Notes: generated by a model from the sequence alone, not told the origin. 64,000 bases of DNA from Bubalus kerabau (GCF_029407905.1 NC_073628.1:50489501-50553500), one strand, 5' to 3'. Positions 1-11,679 are shown, counted from the stretch's first letter. Translations and numbers: made by a program.

Positions 1-280
1 TTTTACTGATATATTTGCCTTCTTCCATTGTTCATTATTTATTCCAATATTTGTAATCTTCCTCCAGGGATAATATTCTTTTTGCTTTCAGAGCTTGCTT
101 GTGATTAATTCTTTCAATTTTGCATATCTGAAATGCCTTAATTGCACTGTCAGTTCTGCTATTGAAGGAACTTTTTGTTAGCTATAGGATTCTAGATGAT
201 AGCTCTTCTGTTTCTGCAAAATTCTATAGTTTGACATTCAATATTGGTTGAGAAGTCAACTGTCAGTATAATAGTTCAAC

Positions 281-769
281 TAGACAGCATATTAAAAAGC
301 AGAGACATTACTTTGCCAACAAAGGTCCATCTAGTCAAGGCTATGGTTTTTCCAGTAGTCATGAATGGCTGAGAGACTTGGACTATAAAGAAAGCTGAGC
401 ACTGAAGAATTGATGGTTTTGAACTGTGGTGTTGCAGAAGATTCTTGAGAGTTCCTTGGACTGCAAATAGATCCAACCAGTCCATCGTAAAGGAAATCAG
501 TCCTGAATACTCATTGGAAGGACTGAAGCTGAAACTCCAATACTTTGGGCACTTGATGTGAAGAACTGACTCATTTGAAAAGACCCTGATGCTGGGAAAG
601 ATTGAAGGTGGGAGGAGAAGGGGATGAGATAGTTGGATGGCATCACAGACTTAATGGACATGAGTTTGAGTAAACTCTGGGAGTTGGTGATGGACAGGGA
701 GGCCTGGCGTGCTGCAGTCCATGGGGTTGCAAAGAGTCAGACACGACTAAGTGACTGAACTCAACTGAA
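281..769 (+). repeat. BovB (RTE LINE) 3' end
   Basis: Starts inside the 3' part of the BovB reverse-transcriptase ORF (the stretch that normally follows the AAAAGCAGAGAC block at 295) and runs to the BovB 3' terminus, ending in the ACTGAACTCAACTGA tail. The BovB 3' hallmark GATGGACAGGGAGGCCTGGC lies near 690. It is strongly 5'-truncated and full of stops, and was probably inserted into the older L1. Confidence 0.9.
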
Positions 770-1495
770 GGTAATCTTTTCTACCTACTATTAAATGTTT
801 ATTTTTATCTTTGATTTTAACTGGCTTTATTTTGAGGTATCTAAGTGTGGATTTATTTTTATTTATCATACTTCAGTTTGCAGAACATTTTCATTATCTC
901 TGAATTGAAAAACCATTAATCTGTCTGATGAATTGAGTAATTCTCAGCCATTATCACTTCGCACATGGCATCTGCCCTGTTCTTTCTCTCCTTTCCTTCT
1001 GGAAATCCATTTAAGCACACAATACACCTTCTGACTACCTCCTCTCTTACTCTTTTTTGTATTTTTCATCCTTTTCTTTCCCCATGTTCCATTCTGTATA
1101 ATTTCTTTTAGCCTATCTTCCAGGTCTTTAGTTTTCTATTCAGCTGTGTCTAATCTTTTGTTAAACACAACCTCTAAATTTTTGACTTTTGCTATTGTAT
1201 GTTAGCATTCAAATTTTTACTTAGTTTGTTTATATTTTTTCAGTTCTAGAATTTTAATTGAATTATTTTATATTCCAAACCTCTAATGAAAGTTTATACC
1301 TTTTCACCTATTTTATTTATTTCCCCCTCTATTTAAAAAATATATTAATCATGTTTCTTGTTAAATCCTTGTCAGCTAGCCCTTTTATTTGGATCACCTG
1401 TGAGTCTTCTATAACTATTTTCTCTTGACTTTAGTCTTTGGCATGCCTAATAACTTTTATTTATTGCCAGGCATTATGTACAAAACTGTGTTTAA

Positions 1496-1803
1496 GCAGT
1501 CAATCCTAAAGGAAATAAAAATCCCTGACTATTCATTGGAAGGGCTGATGCTGAAGTTGAAGCTCCAATTCTTTGGCCACCTGATGTGAAGAGCTGAATC
1601 ATTGGAAAAGACCCTGATGCTGAAAAGACTGAAGGCAGGAGGAAAAGGGGACTACAGAGGATGAGATGGTTGGATGGCATCACCGACTCAATGGATGTGA
1701 GTTTAAGCAAACTCCAGGAGATAGTGAATGACAGGAAAGCATAGTGTGCCACAGTTCATGGGGTTGCAAAGAGTCGGACTCGGCAACTGAACAACAAACA
1801 ACA
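1496..1803 (+). repeat. BovB 3' end fragment
   Basis: About 300 bp of the BovB 3' terminal region in plus orientation: CCACCTGATGTGAAGAGCTG, then GGTTGGATGGCATCACCGAC, then the AAAGAGTCGGACTCGGCAACTGAACAAC end. It is 5'-truncated and noncoding. It abuts a Bov-tA SINE 12 bp downstream. Confidence 0.88.
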
Positions 1804-1814
1804 ACGTAAACTTC

Positions 1815-2008
1815 AGGCTTCACAGGTAGCACTAGTGGTAAGGAAGTTGCCTGCCAATCCCTGGCCTGGGAAGATCCCCTGGAGGAGGGCATGGCAACCC
1901 ACTCCAGTATTCCTGCCTGGGAAATCTCATGGACAGAGGGGCCTGGTGGGCTACAGTCCATGGGGTCTCAAAAAGAGTTGTACATGACTTAGCAACTCAA
2001 CAACTTGA
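1815..2008 (+). repeat. Bov-tA SINE (monomer)
   Basis: The head resembles the tRNA-Glu-derived Bov-tA part (GGCTTCACAGGTAGCACTAG) and is followed by the BovB-derived tail (CAACCCACTCCAGTATTCCTG to ACTTAGCAACTCAACAAC). The B-box region is degraded (CCAATCCCTGGCC), so polymerase III activity is unlikely. Confidence 0.88.
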
Positions 2009-2732
2009 TAAATGGAATCATTGTTTATCACTTTAATCCAATTAGGAATATCTGCCTTTGGCTCTCCTGGGTTTTTAACTAAGAACCTCATGTAGTTACA
2101 GGATCTGTTTCCCCAGTGGTCCCCAAGCTCTAACCTTGACTCAAAAGATTGTTGAAGCAACTCCACTGCCCTTTTCAAAGTTTTCTCACTAAAATTTTTA
2201 ACATTCTACCCTAGTATTCAGGAAATGTCCAGAGGAATAAACCAGCTGTGTGCTTGACCCCCCTGCCCCCAAAATCTCTTTCAAAAGTTTTGCTGATTTC
2301 CTTGTTCTCCTGAAACATCTTTCCCAAGCTTTGCATCAGGCTTTTCACCGGACTCTCAGCCTCCTTACAACACTCAGAATTGACACATGCCTTTAGGAAA
2401 ATGTGGCTGCAGCAGTCAACTCACCTCTCCAAGATCCTTCCCTCTTCGAGTCTTAGGCCCACTAATGGCTGTTGCTTCAGCTGTGTTCCACTGCCTTAAA
2501 GAAAAGACTTTTGACTTGTATCCAAATTTTCTCTTTGTCCTAAGTGGGATGCTGGTCTGCTGCTAGTTATTTCCCCCTTCCTCGATGCAGAAATCCTTTG
2601 AAAATGTACGTGTCACTTTTTTAATAGCTTCCAACAGTTGGCTGAAATTTCCAAACTTGTCCTTTATCTTTATAAACATAATAAGCATTTGTTTTAAAGT
2701 CTGTATCAAATAATTCAAGTGTCTGGAGTTAT

Positions 2733-2830
2733 GCCTTGTTGTTCAGTCACTCAGTTGTGTCCAACTCTTTGAAACCTCATGGACTGCCGCAGGCCAGGCT
2801 TCCCTGTCTTTCACCTATCTGTCTCTGTTT
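2733..2830 (-). repeat. BovB 3'-terminal fragment
   Basis: About 100 bp matching the antisense BovB 3' end: TTGTTCAGTCACTCAGTTGT followed by CCAACTCTTTG and the CTTCCCTGTCTTTCACC block. This is a severely 5'-truncated insertion in the old L1 background. Confidence 0.75.
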
Positions 2831-3019
2831 TCTATTATTTATGCTGATGTTTCTTCTGATTGTTTCATGTCCTCAAATACTTGTTTATCATTGATTATAT
2901 GCCAGACATAGTATATGAAAGAATTACTCGGAGTAATTTTTAAAAGTCAATGATTATTTTTTCTTCCTCCAGAGAGAACTTTTGTTTGCTTTTGCTAATA
3001 ATCAGGATCATCTTAATGT

Positions 3020-4870
3020 TGTTGTTGTTCAGTCACTCAGTTCTGTCTGACTCTTCATGACTCCATAGACTACAGCACCCAGCCTTCCCTGTCCTTCACT
3101 ATCTCTAGGACTTTGCTCAAATTCATGTCCACTGAGTAGGTGATGCCATCCATCTCATTCTCTGTCATCCCCTTCTCTTCTCACCTTCAATCTTTCCCAG
3201 CATCAGGGTCTTTTCCAATGAGTCAGTTCTTCGCATCAGGTGGCCAAAGTATTGGAGCTTCAGCATCAGTCATTCCAGTGAATATTCAGGGTTGATTCCC
3301 TTTAGGATTGACTGGTTTGATCTCCTTGGTGTCCAAGGGGCTCTCAAAAGTCTTCTCCAACACCACAGTTCAAAAGCATCAATTCTTTGGCACTCAACCT
3401 ACTTTATGGTATAACTGTCACATCTTTACATGACTACCAAAAAAACCATAGCATTGACTATCTGGACCTTTGTTGGCAAAGTGGTGTCTCTGCTTTTTAA
3501 TATACTGTCTAGGTTTGTCATAGCTTTTCTTCCAAGGAGCCAGTGTCTTTTAATTTCACAGCTGCAGTCACCATCTGCAGTGATTTTGGAACCCAAGAAA
3601 ACAAATCTTTCACTGTTTCCATTGTTTCCCATCCATTTTCCAGGAATGATGGGACCAGATGCCATGATCTTAGCTTTCTGAATGTTGAGTTTTAAGGCAG
3701 CTTTTCACTCTTCTCTTTCACTTTCATCAAGAGGTTCTTTAGTTCTTCTTCACTTTCTGCCATAAGGGTGGTGTCATCTGCATATCTGAGGTTATTGATA
3801 TTTCTCCCTGCAATCTTGATTCAAGCTTGTGCTTCATCCAGCCTGGCATTTCTCATGATGTACTCTGCATATAAGTTAAATAAGCAGGGTGACAATATAC
3901 AGCCTTGACGTACGCATTTCCCAATTTGGAACCAGTCTGTTGTTCCATGCCGGTTCTAACTATTGCTTCTTGATCTGCATAAAGGTTTTTCAGGAGACAT
4001 GTGAGGTGGTCTGGTATTCCCATCTCTAAGAATTTTCCACAGTTTGTTGTGATCCATACAGTCAAGGGCTTTAGTGTAGTCAGTGAAACAGAAGTGGATG
4101 TTTTACTGAAATACCCTTGCTTTTTCTATGGTTCATTGGATGTTGGCCATTTGATCTCTGGTTCCTCTGCCTTTTCTAAATAGAGCTTGCACATCTGGAA
4201 GCTCTCGGTTCATGTACTGTTGAAACCTAACTTGAAGGATTTTGAGCATTACCTTGCTAGCATGTGAAATGAGCACAATTATGTGGTAGTTTGAACATTC
4301 TTTGGCATTGCCCTTCTTTGGGATTAGAATGAAAATCCTAGTCCTAAGGCCACTGCTGAGTTTTCCAAATTTGCTGGAATATTGAGTGCAGCATCACAGC
4401 ATCATCTTTTAGGCTTTGAAATAGCTTAACTGAAATTCTATCACCTCCACTAGCTTTGTTCGTAATGATGTTTCCTAAGGCCCACTTGACTCCACACGCC
4501 AAGATGCCTGGCTCTAGGTGAGTGAATACACCATCGTGGTTATCTGGGTCATTAGGACTTTTCAATACAGTTTTCTGTATACTCTAACCATCTCTTCTTA
4601 ATATCTTCTGCTTCCGTTAGGTCCATACCATTTCTGTCCTTTATTGTGCCCATCTTTGCATGAAATACTCCCTTGGTATCTGTAATTTTCTTGAAGAGAT
4701 CTCTAGTCATTCCCATTCTGTTGTTTTCCTCTATTTCTTTGCATTGATCACTGAGGAAGGCTTTATCTCTCCTTGCTATTCTTTGGAACTCTGCGTTCAG
4801 ATGAATGTATGTTTCCTTTTCTCCTTTGCCTTTTGCTTTTCTTCTTTTCTCAGCTACTTGTAAGGGCTCC
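3020..4870 (-). repeat. BovB LINE, 5'-truncated, with 12-bp target-site duplication
   Basis: The 3' end is at the low coordinate (TTGTTGTTCAGTCACTCAG) and the element continues through the antisense of the reverse-transcriptase ORF. Minus-strand reading gives broken RT segments, including the DHLTCLLKNLYADQEA block near 4000 and the DPDNHDGV/LEPGIL block near 4350-4560. Stops and frameshifts separate them, so it is dead. TCATCTTAATGT at 3008-3019 is repeated exactly at 4871-4882, which fixes both ends: 1851 bp, truncated from the 5' side. Confidence 0.94.
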
Positions 4871-4984
4871 TCATCTTAATGTAGCTCCATAGATTAAGGT
4901 ATGTTTCTCATCCAGTTGATTTGGACCTGGTGTTCAACCCTGCAGGGTTGGATTGCTTCTCATTCATCCTTACATCCGTGACAT

Positions 4985-5238
4985 CTTTTTCGTGGGAGCC
5001 TGCCTCAGGTCTCCCTGCATGCGGTAACTTCATTGTGTCATACTGGCTCTTCACTGCATTATGCAGGCCCTTTCCTTGCAGCGCATGAACTCTCTAGTTC
5101 TGGCCCACAGACCTCAGCAGTTGCAGCGCCTGTGCTTAGCTGCTCCGCTGCATGTGGGATCTTCACAGCGGTCAAATCAATGTCCCCTCATTGCACGGTG
5201 GATTCTTAACCACTGGACCCCCGGGGAAGTTCCCACAG
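4985..5238 (-). repeat. CHR-type tRNA-derived SINE
   Basis: The end at 5205-5238 (GTGGATTCTTAACCACTGGA then CCCCCGGGGAAGTTCCC) is the antisense of the tRNA-derived head of artiodactyl CHR SINEs. The body (CATGTGGGATCTTCACAGCG) also fits. The left boundary is diffuse. Confidence 0.6.
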
Positions 5239-5399
5239 CTGTGCAAGTTTTAACTGGAATTAGAAAATTGAGACAAACCCCTTCCAGTGAAGAAAATAAT
5301 ACCATAAAAGCTAAAAGCTAATGAATACCTATGTTTCCTGTCATGTAAGGGGAAAAAAAAATTCTCACCAGAAAATGAGGTTGACATGAGCCATGAGAA

Positions 5400-5530
5400 A
5401 CAGAGGTATCATAATAATAGCTGATGCTTATGCGGGGCTTTCTACATGCTTGCCTGTTTTTAGCATTACCTATATCAGCTCATTTATTCTTGTCACAACC
5501 TGAAGACACAGCAAGTTCTGTTGTTGTTCG
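5400..5530 (+). repeat. MIR SINE remnant
   Basis: AATAATAGCTGATGCTTATG, then a decayed core with TATATCAGCTCATTTATTCT and TGTCACAACCTGAAGACA, follows the order of the mammalian-wide MIR core. It is ancient and highly diverged. Confidence 0.6.
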
Positions 5531-7131
5531 AGTCCCTGGCATCAGAGGCTCCTAATATTCGGTCAAACCCCTGACCTTCATCGTAACAATCCCAGAGATG
5601 GAAAGGCGAGGTTCCTCACCTTGAGCCTTGGGTTTTCTCAGATTTTTATAAACTGCCCCAGGAATCATCTCTTCATGTCCCTTGTTCCAGCTCCAGGTCT
5701 TAGGGCTGCTAGATCTTTTTTATTTTTTTATTGGTAAATAATGGCATTGCTTACCAATTTCTTCATTTGTATCCATCAAACTAATTGCCAATGACTGGCA
5801 GAAACTACTGTAAGCCTTTTCCCAAATAGGTCACTAAACAACCAGGGCAAATGGAGATTTTTTTTTTTTTTTTAACCCTTACACAGTATGCTTTTATACA
5901 ATGCCCCCGGAAATGTATTTTTAATTCAAATTTGCTGCACATAAAACATTATAATAACTGCAAATGAAATTGTAAGAAAAGAAACCCGTCACCATCCCTT
6001 TACCTTAATAGTTCTTACATTTTCTTTGTAATTATTATCCATATTAAAAAAAAAATGATTGCCATTAGTCTGTATACCCATTATCAAATGAACTTTACAA
6101 CTAATTGGTATTTCTCAAATTAATGATTAGCAACTCCCAGAAAAAAATGCTGAGTGTTCATGGCACAGTCATGAGAATTGTTCACTATAAAAGGGTAGGT
6201 TAAAGCAGGAGAAAGGTGAAACCTGTAAAAGAACCAAAAATGACTGAGTCTCCACCATTTGTCAGGAGCCTAACTTACTTTACCTGGGAGTTCTTCAATC
6301 TGGCCCTTAGAACGCATAGGGTTAAATCTGCCACCCACTATATTAGCTTTATTTTTTCACTCTATTTCACATTTTATTTTGGAACAATGTAAGTAATTAT
6401 CTTACCTATGATTTTTCTTTAATAAGATAATTATGCCCATTTTGAAACTTGCATTCAGAAGATTGTAGGATTCAAACTTGTCACATATAGCAAAGCTGAC
6501 ATTTGTCCTTGACTGAAAGACAAAAAGTGCTCTTGAAAAAGTATTGTTTCCTTAGTCCCTATGGTAGACTCCCTCAGAGTGCCCCCTAAAGGGTTGCCAG
6601 ACTTAGAAAATAAAAATATAGGTCAACCAGTTAAATTTGAATTTCAGGGAAATAAGAAATTAGTTTTTAATGTAAATGTGTCCCCAGTATGTATGACCAC
6701 CTCATCCCCACAGACCATACTGAAGGAATGAGCCAAAGCGGCCATAGGACTGGCCCTTTATGCCAAGGGACTCCACCCTAATCACACAGCTGCTTGCTCT
6801 GACTAACTAGTTAACTAACTAACTAACCAGCACAGGAAGGGTGGTCTGACGTATTGGAGCTGTACTGGAACTGTACTGTCTTGTCAAGCTGGGATCAGTC
6901 TTGATGCGCCAAGCCACATTAAGGCTGAATTTATAGGACAGTAAAGAAAGCTGTGTGCAGAGAGGAAGACAAGACCAGAATCCCAGATAAGAGGCTATGT
7001 GGTCAGGGAGAATGAAGTAGAGAGGGCAGCTGCCCAGCAACCTCCCAGACTCCATGAGGCACAGTTGCACATGCTACACTAGGGTCCAGAAGATTCTCCT
7101 TTATCTGCACTAACTTGAGAGAGTTCCTGTT
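5531..7131. other. Intergenic stretch, no gene or recognised repeat
   Basis: No intact reading frame with protein-like composition, no tRNA or rRNA. There are short A/T homopolymers (for example T16 near 5858) and a short TAAC tandem near 6805-6826. I cannot assign it to a family. Confidence 0.5.
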
Positions 7132-7143
7132 CTTGTCACCTGA

Positions 7144-7335
7144 AAGTGAAAGTGAAGTCGCTCAGTCGTGTCCGACTCTTTGCGACCCCAGGCTTCTCTG
7201 TCCATGGGATTTTCTGAGCAAGGGTACTGGAGTGGGTTGCCGTTTCCTTCTCCAGGGGATCTTCCCACCCCAGGAATTGAACCCGGGTCTCCCACATTGT
7301 AGGCAGATGCTTTACCCGCTGAGCCACCAGGGAAG
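7144..7335 (-). repeat. Bov-tA SINE with 12-bp target-site duplication
   Basis: Antisense Bov-tA: the BovB-derived tail (GAAGTCGCTCAGTCGTGTCC) comes first, the tRNA-like head last (GAACCCGGGTCTCCCACATT to GCTGAGCCACCAGGGAAGC). CTTGTCACCTGA at 7132-7143 recurs at 7336-7347, so the whole insertion is 192 bp. The B-box complement is well preserved, so the copy is fairly young. Confidence 0.94.
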
Positions 7336-7347
7336 CTTGTCACCTGA

Positions 7348-8339
7348 GTCCTGACTAAACCACCTTTCTGCAGTAATGGGAATTCGTGATTGGGAGCAGC
7401 ATGATTCATATCTCTGGCTGGGTCTGAAAGGCACCCCGACACCTGGCTTCATGATGGTGTGCAGTGGCAGTGCGTCCTTGTGGGTGCCGCGTGGCACTGT
7501 GTGGTCTGCTCCATCTATTTCCTTCCTACTCGCCCTTTTAGAAACTTAATGTCTAGGGGACTCAGACCTGCAGACCAGACTCTTCAGACAGACCAACGGA
7601 AGAAAACTAAAAGGACACACACAGTCAGGAAACTGTCTGGGATATGCCTAGAGGTAGTCCCCAATAAGTTGTTGATTAATCCACATCTACTGATCCAGTC
7701 ACATCTCATACACACATGTGCACATCCCCCCCACACACACACAATCCAGCCATGCTTCCCTATCCTTTGCATCACATTCATTATCACCCCTACTCTCCAG
7801 CTCCTTAAATATTGATGAAGGGTAATGATGAAACCGAGGAGTCGTGACTTGTCAAATCCTTCTCAGGACACAAAGTAGCTCAAAGCAAAGGTGGGTGCCA
7901 GGCAATGAGGCCAAGCCTCTGTAAGGCACTCTTTCCCTCAAGGTTCAGGCTTCCTTTCCCAGGTCAGGATATTGCCAGACATTTGGCTTATGCACTTTGC
8001 TGACTTCTGAGATCTTCTTGTGAGTGTCTTTGCTGCAAAGAAGCAGAACCTCAAGCTGTTATTTTCTCTATGCCCTGGGAAGGCAAATCAGCCAACACAG
8101 ACAGCATCACAGACTGTGCTGCCTCAGGAAGCCCAGTGTTTTTTTTCCCCCGTGCTCTCAGCCAAGTTGCTTCAAGCCAAGGGAAGAGGTCATACTTAGA
8201 CCTGGCACAATTTCAGATCTTACTCCCCTATATAAGGATTTCTAAAAAAGAACAGGCCCTCACACTTTGTGACTGTCCTTAACTCTAGAAGGTAATGCTC
8301 ACTCCAGTTTTCTATTGATTTCTATTTCCATGACCCATA
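7348..8339. other. Intergenic stretch, no gene recognised
   Basis: Contains a short CA-rich run near 7720-7742 and a 118-codon plus-strand frame (7459-7815) with low-complexity composition and no recognisable domain. No other structure is evident. Confidence 0.45.
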
Positions 8340-8504
8340 TCCTTTTCCTTATTCAGTGATCCCACTCCTGGGCTTATATCAAGGAAAACTCTAATTCAAA
8401 AAAATACACACATCCCAATGATCATAGCTGCACTATTTACAATAGCCAAGACATGGAAACAACCTAGGTGCTCATCAACAGATGAATTGATATATAACAT
8501 ATGG

Positions 8505-8507
<3 letters not shown>

Positions 8508-8549
<42 letters not shown>

Positions 8550-8557
8550 ATGTGTGT
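8508..8557. repeat. (TA)n(TG)n microsatellite inside L1
   Basis: About 28 bp of TA followed by about 22 bp of TG, interrupted once. It lies where L1 ORF2 normally has a short TGGTATATATA-like motif, so it probably grew from the L1 sequence. Confidence 0.92.
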
Positions 8558-8628
8558 ACACAATGGAATACTACTCAGCTATGAAAAGAATGAAATAATG
8601 TCTTTTGCAGCAACATACCTGCAACTAG

Positions 8629-8732
8629 GGGCTTCCCAAGTGGGGCAATGCAGGAGATGCCCGAGTCAGGGGTTCGATCCCCGGATCAGGAAGATCACGT
8701 GGGGGAGGGCATGGCAACCCACTCCAGTGTCT
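8629..8732 (+). repeat. Truncated Bov-tA SINE inside L1
   Basis: The tRNA-like head is present with an intact-looking B box (GGTTCGATCCC at 8670), but the element stops at CACTCCAGTGTC and lacks the BovB tail. TGCAACTAG at 8620-8628 is repeated at 8733-8741 as target-site duplication. The insertion postdates the host L1. Confidence 0.88.
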
Positions 8733-8809
8733 TGCAACTAGAGATTGTCATAGTAACTGAAGGAAGCCAGACAGAGAAAGACAAATACATGACATCAATT
8801 ATATGTGAA

Positions 8810-8810
<1 letters not shown>

Positions 8811-8853
<43 letters not shown>

Positions 8854-8875
8854 GCACTCACACACACACACACAC
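8811..8875. repeat. (CT)n(TA)n(CA)n compound microsatellite in L1
   Basis: Three consecutive dinucleotide blocks totalling about 65 bp, with a short GCACTCA interruption. Likely polymorphic. Confidence 0.92.
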
Positions 8876-9098
8876 GTGAACTTATTTACAAAACAGAAAT
8901 AGATTTACAGACATAGAAAACAAATTTATGGTTACCTAAGGGGAAAGGATAGGGGAGCAATAAACTAGGACTTTGGGGTTAACAAATGCACACTATTATA
9001 TATGTGAAATAATCAACAAGTACCAACTGTATAGCATGGGAAACTATACTCAGTATCTTATAATAACCTGTAATGGAACAGAATGTACAGAAAAGAGT

Positions 9099-9160
9099 AT
9101 GTGTGTGTGTATATATATATATACACACACACATGTATCTTCATATATATATATATATTA
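9099..9160. repeat. (GT)n(AT)n(CA)n and (TA)n microsatellite in L1 3' UTR
   Basis: GT, AT and AC blocks followed after a short spacer by a TA run, at the position of the ATATGTACATGT-like motif of the L1 3' UTR. Confidence 0.9.
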
Positions 9161-9236
9161 ATATACCTGAATCACTTTGCTGCAAACTTGAAACTAACAC
9201 AACATTGTATATCAATTATATTTCAATAAGAAGCTT

Positions 9237-9837
9237 TTTAAGAAAAGAAACATTCACAACATGTAGAGCCAGCATTGTTCTACTTCTACTCCTGGTTTCA
9301 TTTTGTCACTCTTGATCGATCGCTCTCAACCTCACAGTCCCCATACAGCGTCCATGGGCGATTCAGTGGACATTTTTGGAGGGTGTATCCAGCAGTAGTC
9401 ACCCCTCCCTTCTTGCTCACAGTACTCAGGTGTCCAGCCCCACCCCTTGCAGACCCTTTACTTGGGGAGACTAAACTCCCCTCCAGCCTGCAGCAAGCCT
9501 CGACGCTGAGTGCTGAGCAGTGCCTGTGACCATGAGACTGTCTTCACCTTGGTCAGTTTCCACATGTGATCTAAGCTAGTCTAATCTGGATTCCAGCTGG
9601 AATGCTGAGACAGAAGCTCCTCCTGCAAGTCTTCAGTTAGAAGTCAGGCAGCTTCCAACTTACTGGGATGCACTTGAGAAGGAAACGAATACTCTGGGTG
9701 GCAGAGCAGAAAAGAGTAAGAGAAAAGTGCACCCCTGACCATACAATTGTTGAGCTGCTGAATCAGGCAGGCTGATGGCCACTCTTCTGCTAGACTTTCC
9801 AGGCACACAGACCAACAAATCCTTTTCCTTCTTTATG
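9237..9837. other. Intergenic stretch, no gene recognised
   Basis: Moderately GC-rich, with short open frames but no family match I can name. It borders the large inverted repeat on its left side. Confidence 0.45.
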
Positions 9838-10557
9838 CCAGTTTCCATTGCATTTTCTACTACGTGCAACTGATTGGGAAAAGACAAGTAAATGTTCTAG
9901 CAAACATTCTAGTGAGTAATGAGAAGTGGCTATTCCAATGCCGCTAGTATGTGTGTGTGGTGGCCCCTGACATCATGCAGCATGTGTTTGCTTTGTGCCA
10001 GCTTTAGCGTATTGATAATAATACAGGAAATGTGGGCTCGAAATGCCTGGAAGCACCCACCTGGGCCCCAGTGAACTCCCCACAGACTTGTCCCCATTCC
10101 AGTTCAGTGTTACTACTGGACCAACCCTTGTGATTCTTATTATGATTGCAAGACACCCTTTAGCAATAAGTATTAGCAAACTTATGATAAAAAAAAAGAA
10201 TGCATTACTTACAAGTCTTGGCATATACAAGGCAGGCAACTGATGGAGTGGTGGGGTAGGGCTGGGGGGAGGAGCGATTGCAGGGGTGGGGGTCGAGGGG
10301 GTGGATGGGTAGGAAGAGAGCTCACTGGGGCCCAGGTGGGTGCTTCCAGGCATTTCTAGCCCACATTTCCTGTATTATTATCAATGGGCTAAAGCTGGCA
10401 CAAAACAAATACAGGCTGCACAGTGTCAGGGGCCACCGCATATATATACTAGTGACGTTGGAATAGCCACTTCTCATTACTCACTAGAATATTTGCTAGA
10501 ACATTTACTTGTCTTTTTCCAATTAGTTGCACATATAGAAAATGCAATTCAAACTGG
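9838..10557. repeat. Large imperfect inverted repeat (2 x about 240 bp, 239-bp spacer)
   Basis: The left arm (9838-10078) and right arm (10318-10557) are reverse complements with an estimated 85-90% identity by eye. For example, GCCTGGAAGCACCCACCTGG near 10045 on the plus strand reappears as its reverse complement near 10334-10353, and GTGAGTAATGAGAAGTGGCT near 9912 reappears as its complement near 10470-10488. Homology stops sharply at CCAGTTT (left) and AAACTGG (right). Both strands therefore encode the same short peptide starting MPGSTHLGPSEL, which is a palindrome artefact and not a gene. Confidence 0.92.
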
Positions 10558-10804
10558 GGTTCTACTTTTATTAAGATAAGGGTCAGGGATCTAGGGTTTC
10601 ACAGACTGTCTTTATTGGCAAATTTTAAAAGGAAGAGAGAGAATTTGTAGAGAGATAAGAGAGAAAAAGTAAGCAAAAAAAAGAAAACTAGTTCAAATAA
10701 CCAGTTATCTAAATCAACCAGGATTCCTAAAACAAAGGAGCCTCAGGGAGGCAGCAAGGGGCTTGGGTCTTGGCTCTGTCCAGCCCAGTGGCGGTCAATG
10801 TGCT

Positions 10805-11216
10805 TGCAAGGCGAGTGTGGAGAAAAAGAGAGCAAGCTGGGCAGTCAGGCAGAGAAAGGTTTATTACAAAAAGAAAGAAAGAGACCGGCTTTAGAGAGAA
10901 ACCAGTGATCTCTATACAGCCAACCTTTCTTATACCCTATCCATGGGAAACAGTGCCCCAGAGGGCGGGGGCCTCAGTTTATCTTTAGCTCGCAGCTGGG
11001 GTCTTGTGGTCACGTAGTGGAAGGGGTCTCACAGTCGGGTGGTCACGTAGTCTTGAGAAACCAGGCACCAGCAGGGAAAAACAGGGTATCGCCTTAAGAC
11101 AAAAGCAGGATGCCCACAGGGCAATGTGGCCACTGAGACTTCATCCCTTGTTTGTCAGGTCACCACAGTGGGCCATATTTTAACCATATGCTATGAGCCC
11201 CTTGTGAGCCCTAACA
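10805..11216 (-). mobile_element. Solo LTR of an endogenous retrovirus (5-bp TSD)
   Basis: On the minus strand the 412-bp unit starts TGTTAGGGCTC and ends CGCCTTGCA (TG...CA). It contains a TATA-like GGGTATAAGAAAGG (about 10935) and an AATAAA signal (complement of TTTATT near 10860) about 60 bp from its end, which is the U3-R-U5 order of an LTR. GTGCT at 10800-10804 is repeated at 11217-11221. No gag, pol or env sequence adjoins it, so this is a solo LTR left by recombination. The family is not named with confidence. Confidence 0.8.
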
Positions 11217-11679
11217 GTGCTTATTGGCGATAGACTTCTGGAAGCAATGCCTCTTTGAAGTGGGTACCACCACGATTAAAGCCTAAACCAGAAAATTGCT
11301 TTACAAAAGGAAAAGCCAAGTGCCAGGGCTTACACTACGGAAAGCTCCCCAGCTATACTGGGTGGCCCTTGGGCTAGGAGTAGGCATCTATCTTAAAATT
11401 GCATTTTCAAAGCAAGCACAATGTTTACATTCAGATTGTTTGTATATTTGGGTGATTTGAAAGGGTGAACTAATGGAGATTATGCGTCTTTCCATTCCCT
11501 CACTTATCTATTCAGTTATTTATTAATAAAAAATATTGAGTGTATAATATGTGCCAGACTCTGATAGATAAGTGAACAAGACAAGTGATTGCCTGGAAGT
11601 TGATCATAAATTAACACATAATGTAAGGACAAATGGTAATGTATTATAAGTAAAAATAAATCAAGGTAAGGAGATAGCT

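Larger units (their letters stand above)
1..2985 (-). repeat. Decayed old L1 LINE fragments, minus orientation, interrupted
   Basis: AT-rich sequence between the younger inserts (about 1-280, 770-1495, 2010-2730 and 2830-2985) reads like the antisense of an old mammalian L1: T-rich stretches such as those near 90-240, 1090-1200 and 1330-1480 have the cadence of an L1 ORF2/3' region. All frames are closed, so nothing functional remains. The subfamily cannot be assigned by eye, and part of this may be non-repetitive. Confidence 0.4.
8340..9236 (+). repeat. L1 LINE 3' portion with internal microsatellites and a SINE insert
   Basis: Begins in the L1 ORF2 C-terminal coding stretch (GATCCCACTCCTGGGCTTAT, then CAATAGCCAAGACATGGAAA, then AATGGAATACTACTCAGC) and ends in the L1 3' UTR (CCTGAATCACTTTGCTGCAA, ATTATATTTCAATAAGAAGC). 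The frame is broken by expanded TA/TG runs and by a Bov-tA at 8629-8732. Confidence 0.88.

Noticed and set aside
9973..10353. 126-codon minus-strand Pro/Ser/Thr-rich frame as a gene
   Set aside because: It lies across the palindrome and its GC-skewed spacer; the same N-terminal peptide is found on the opposite strand because of the inverted repeat.
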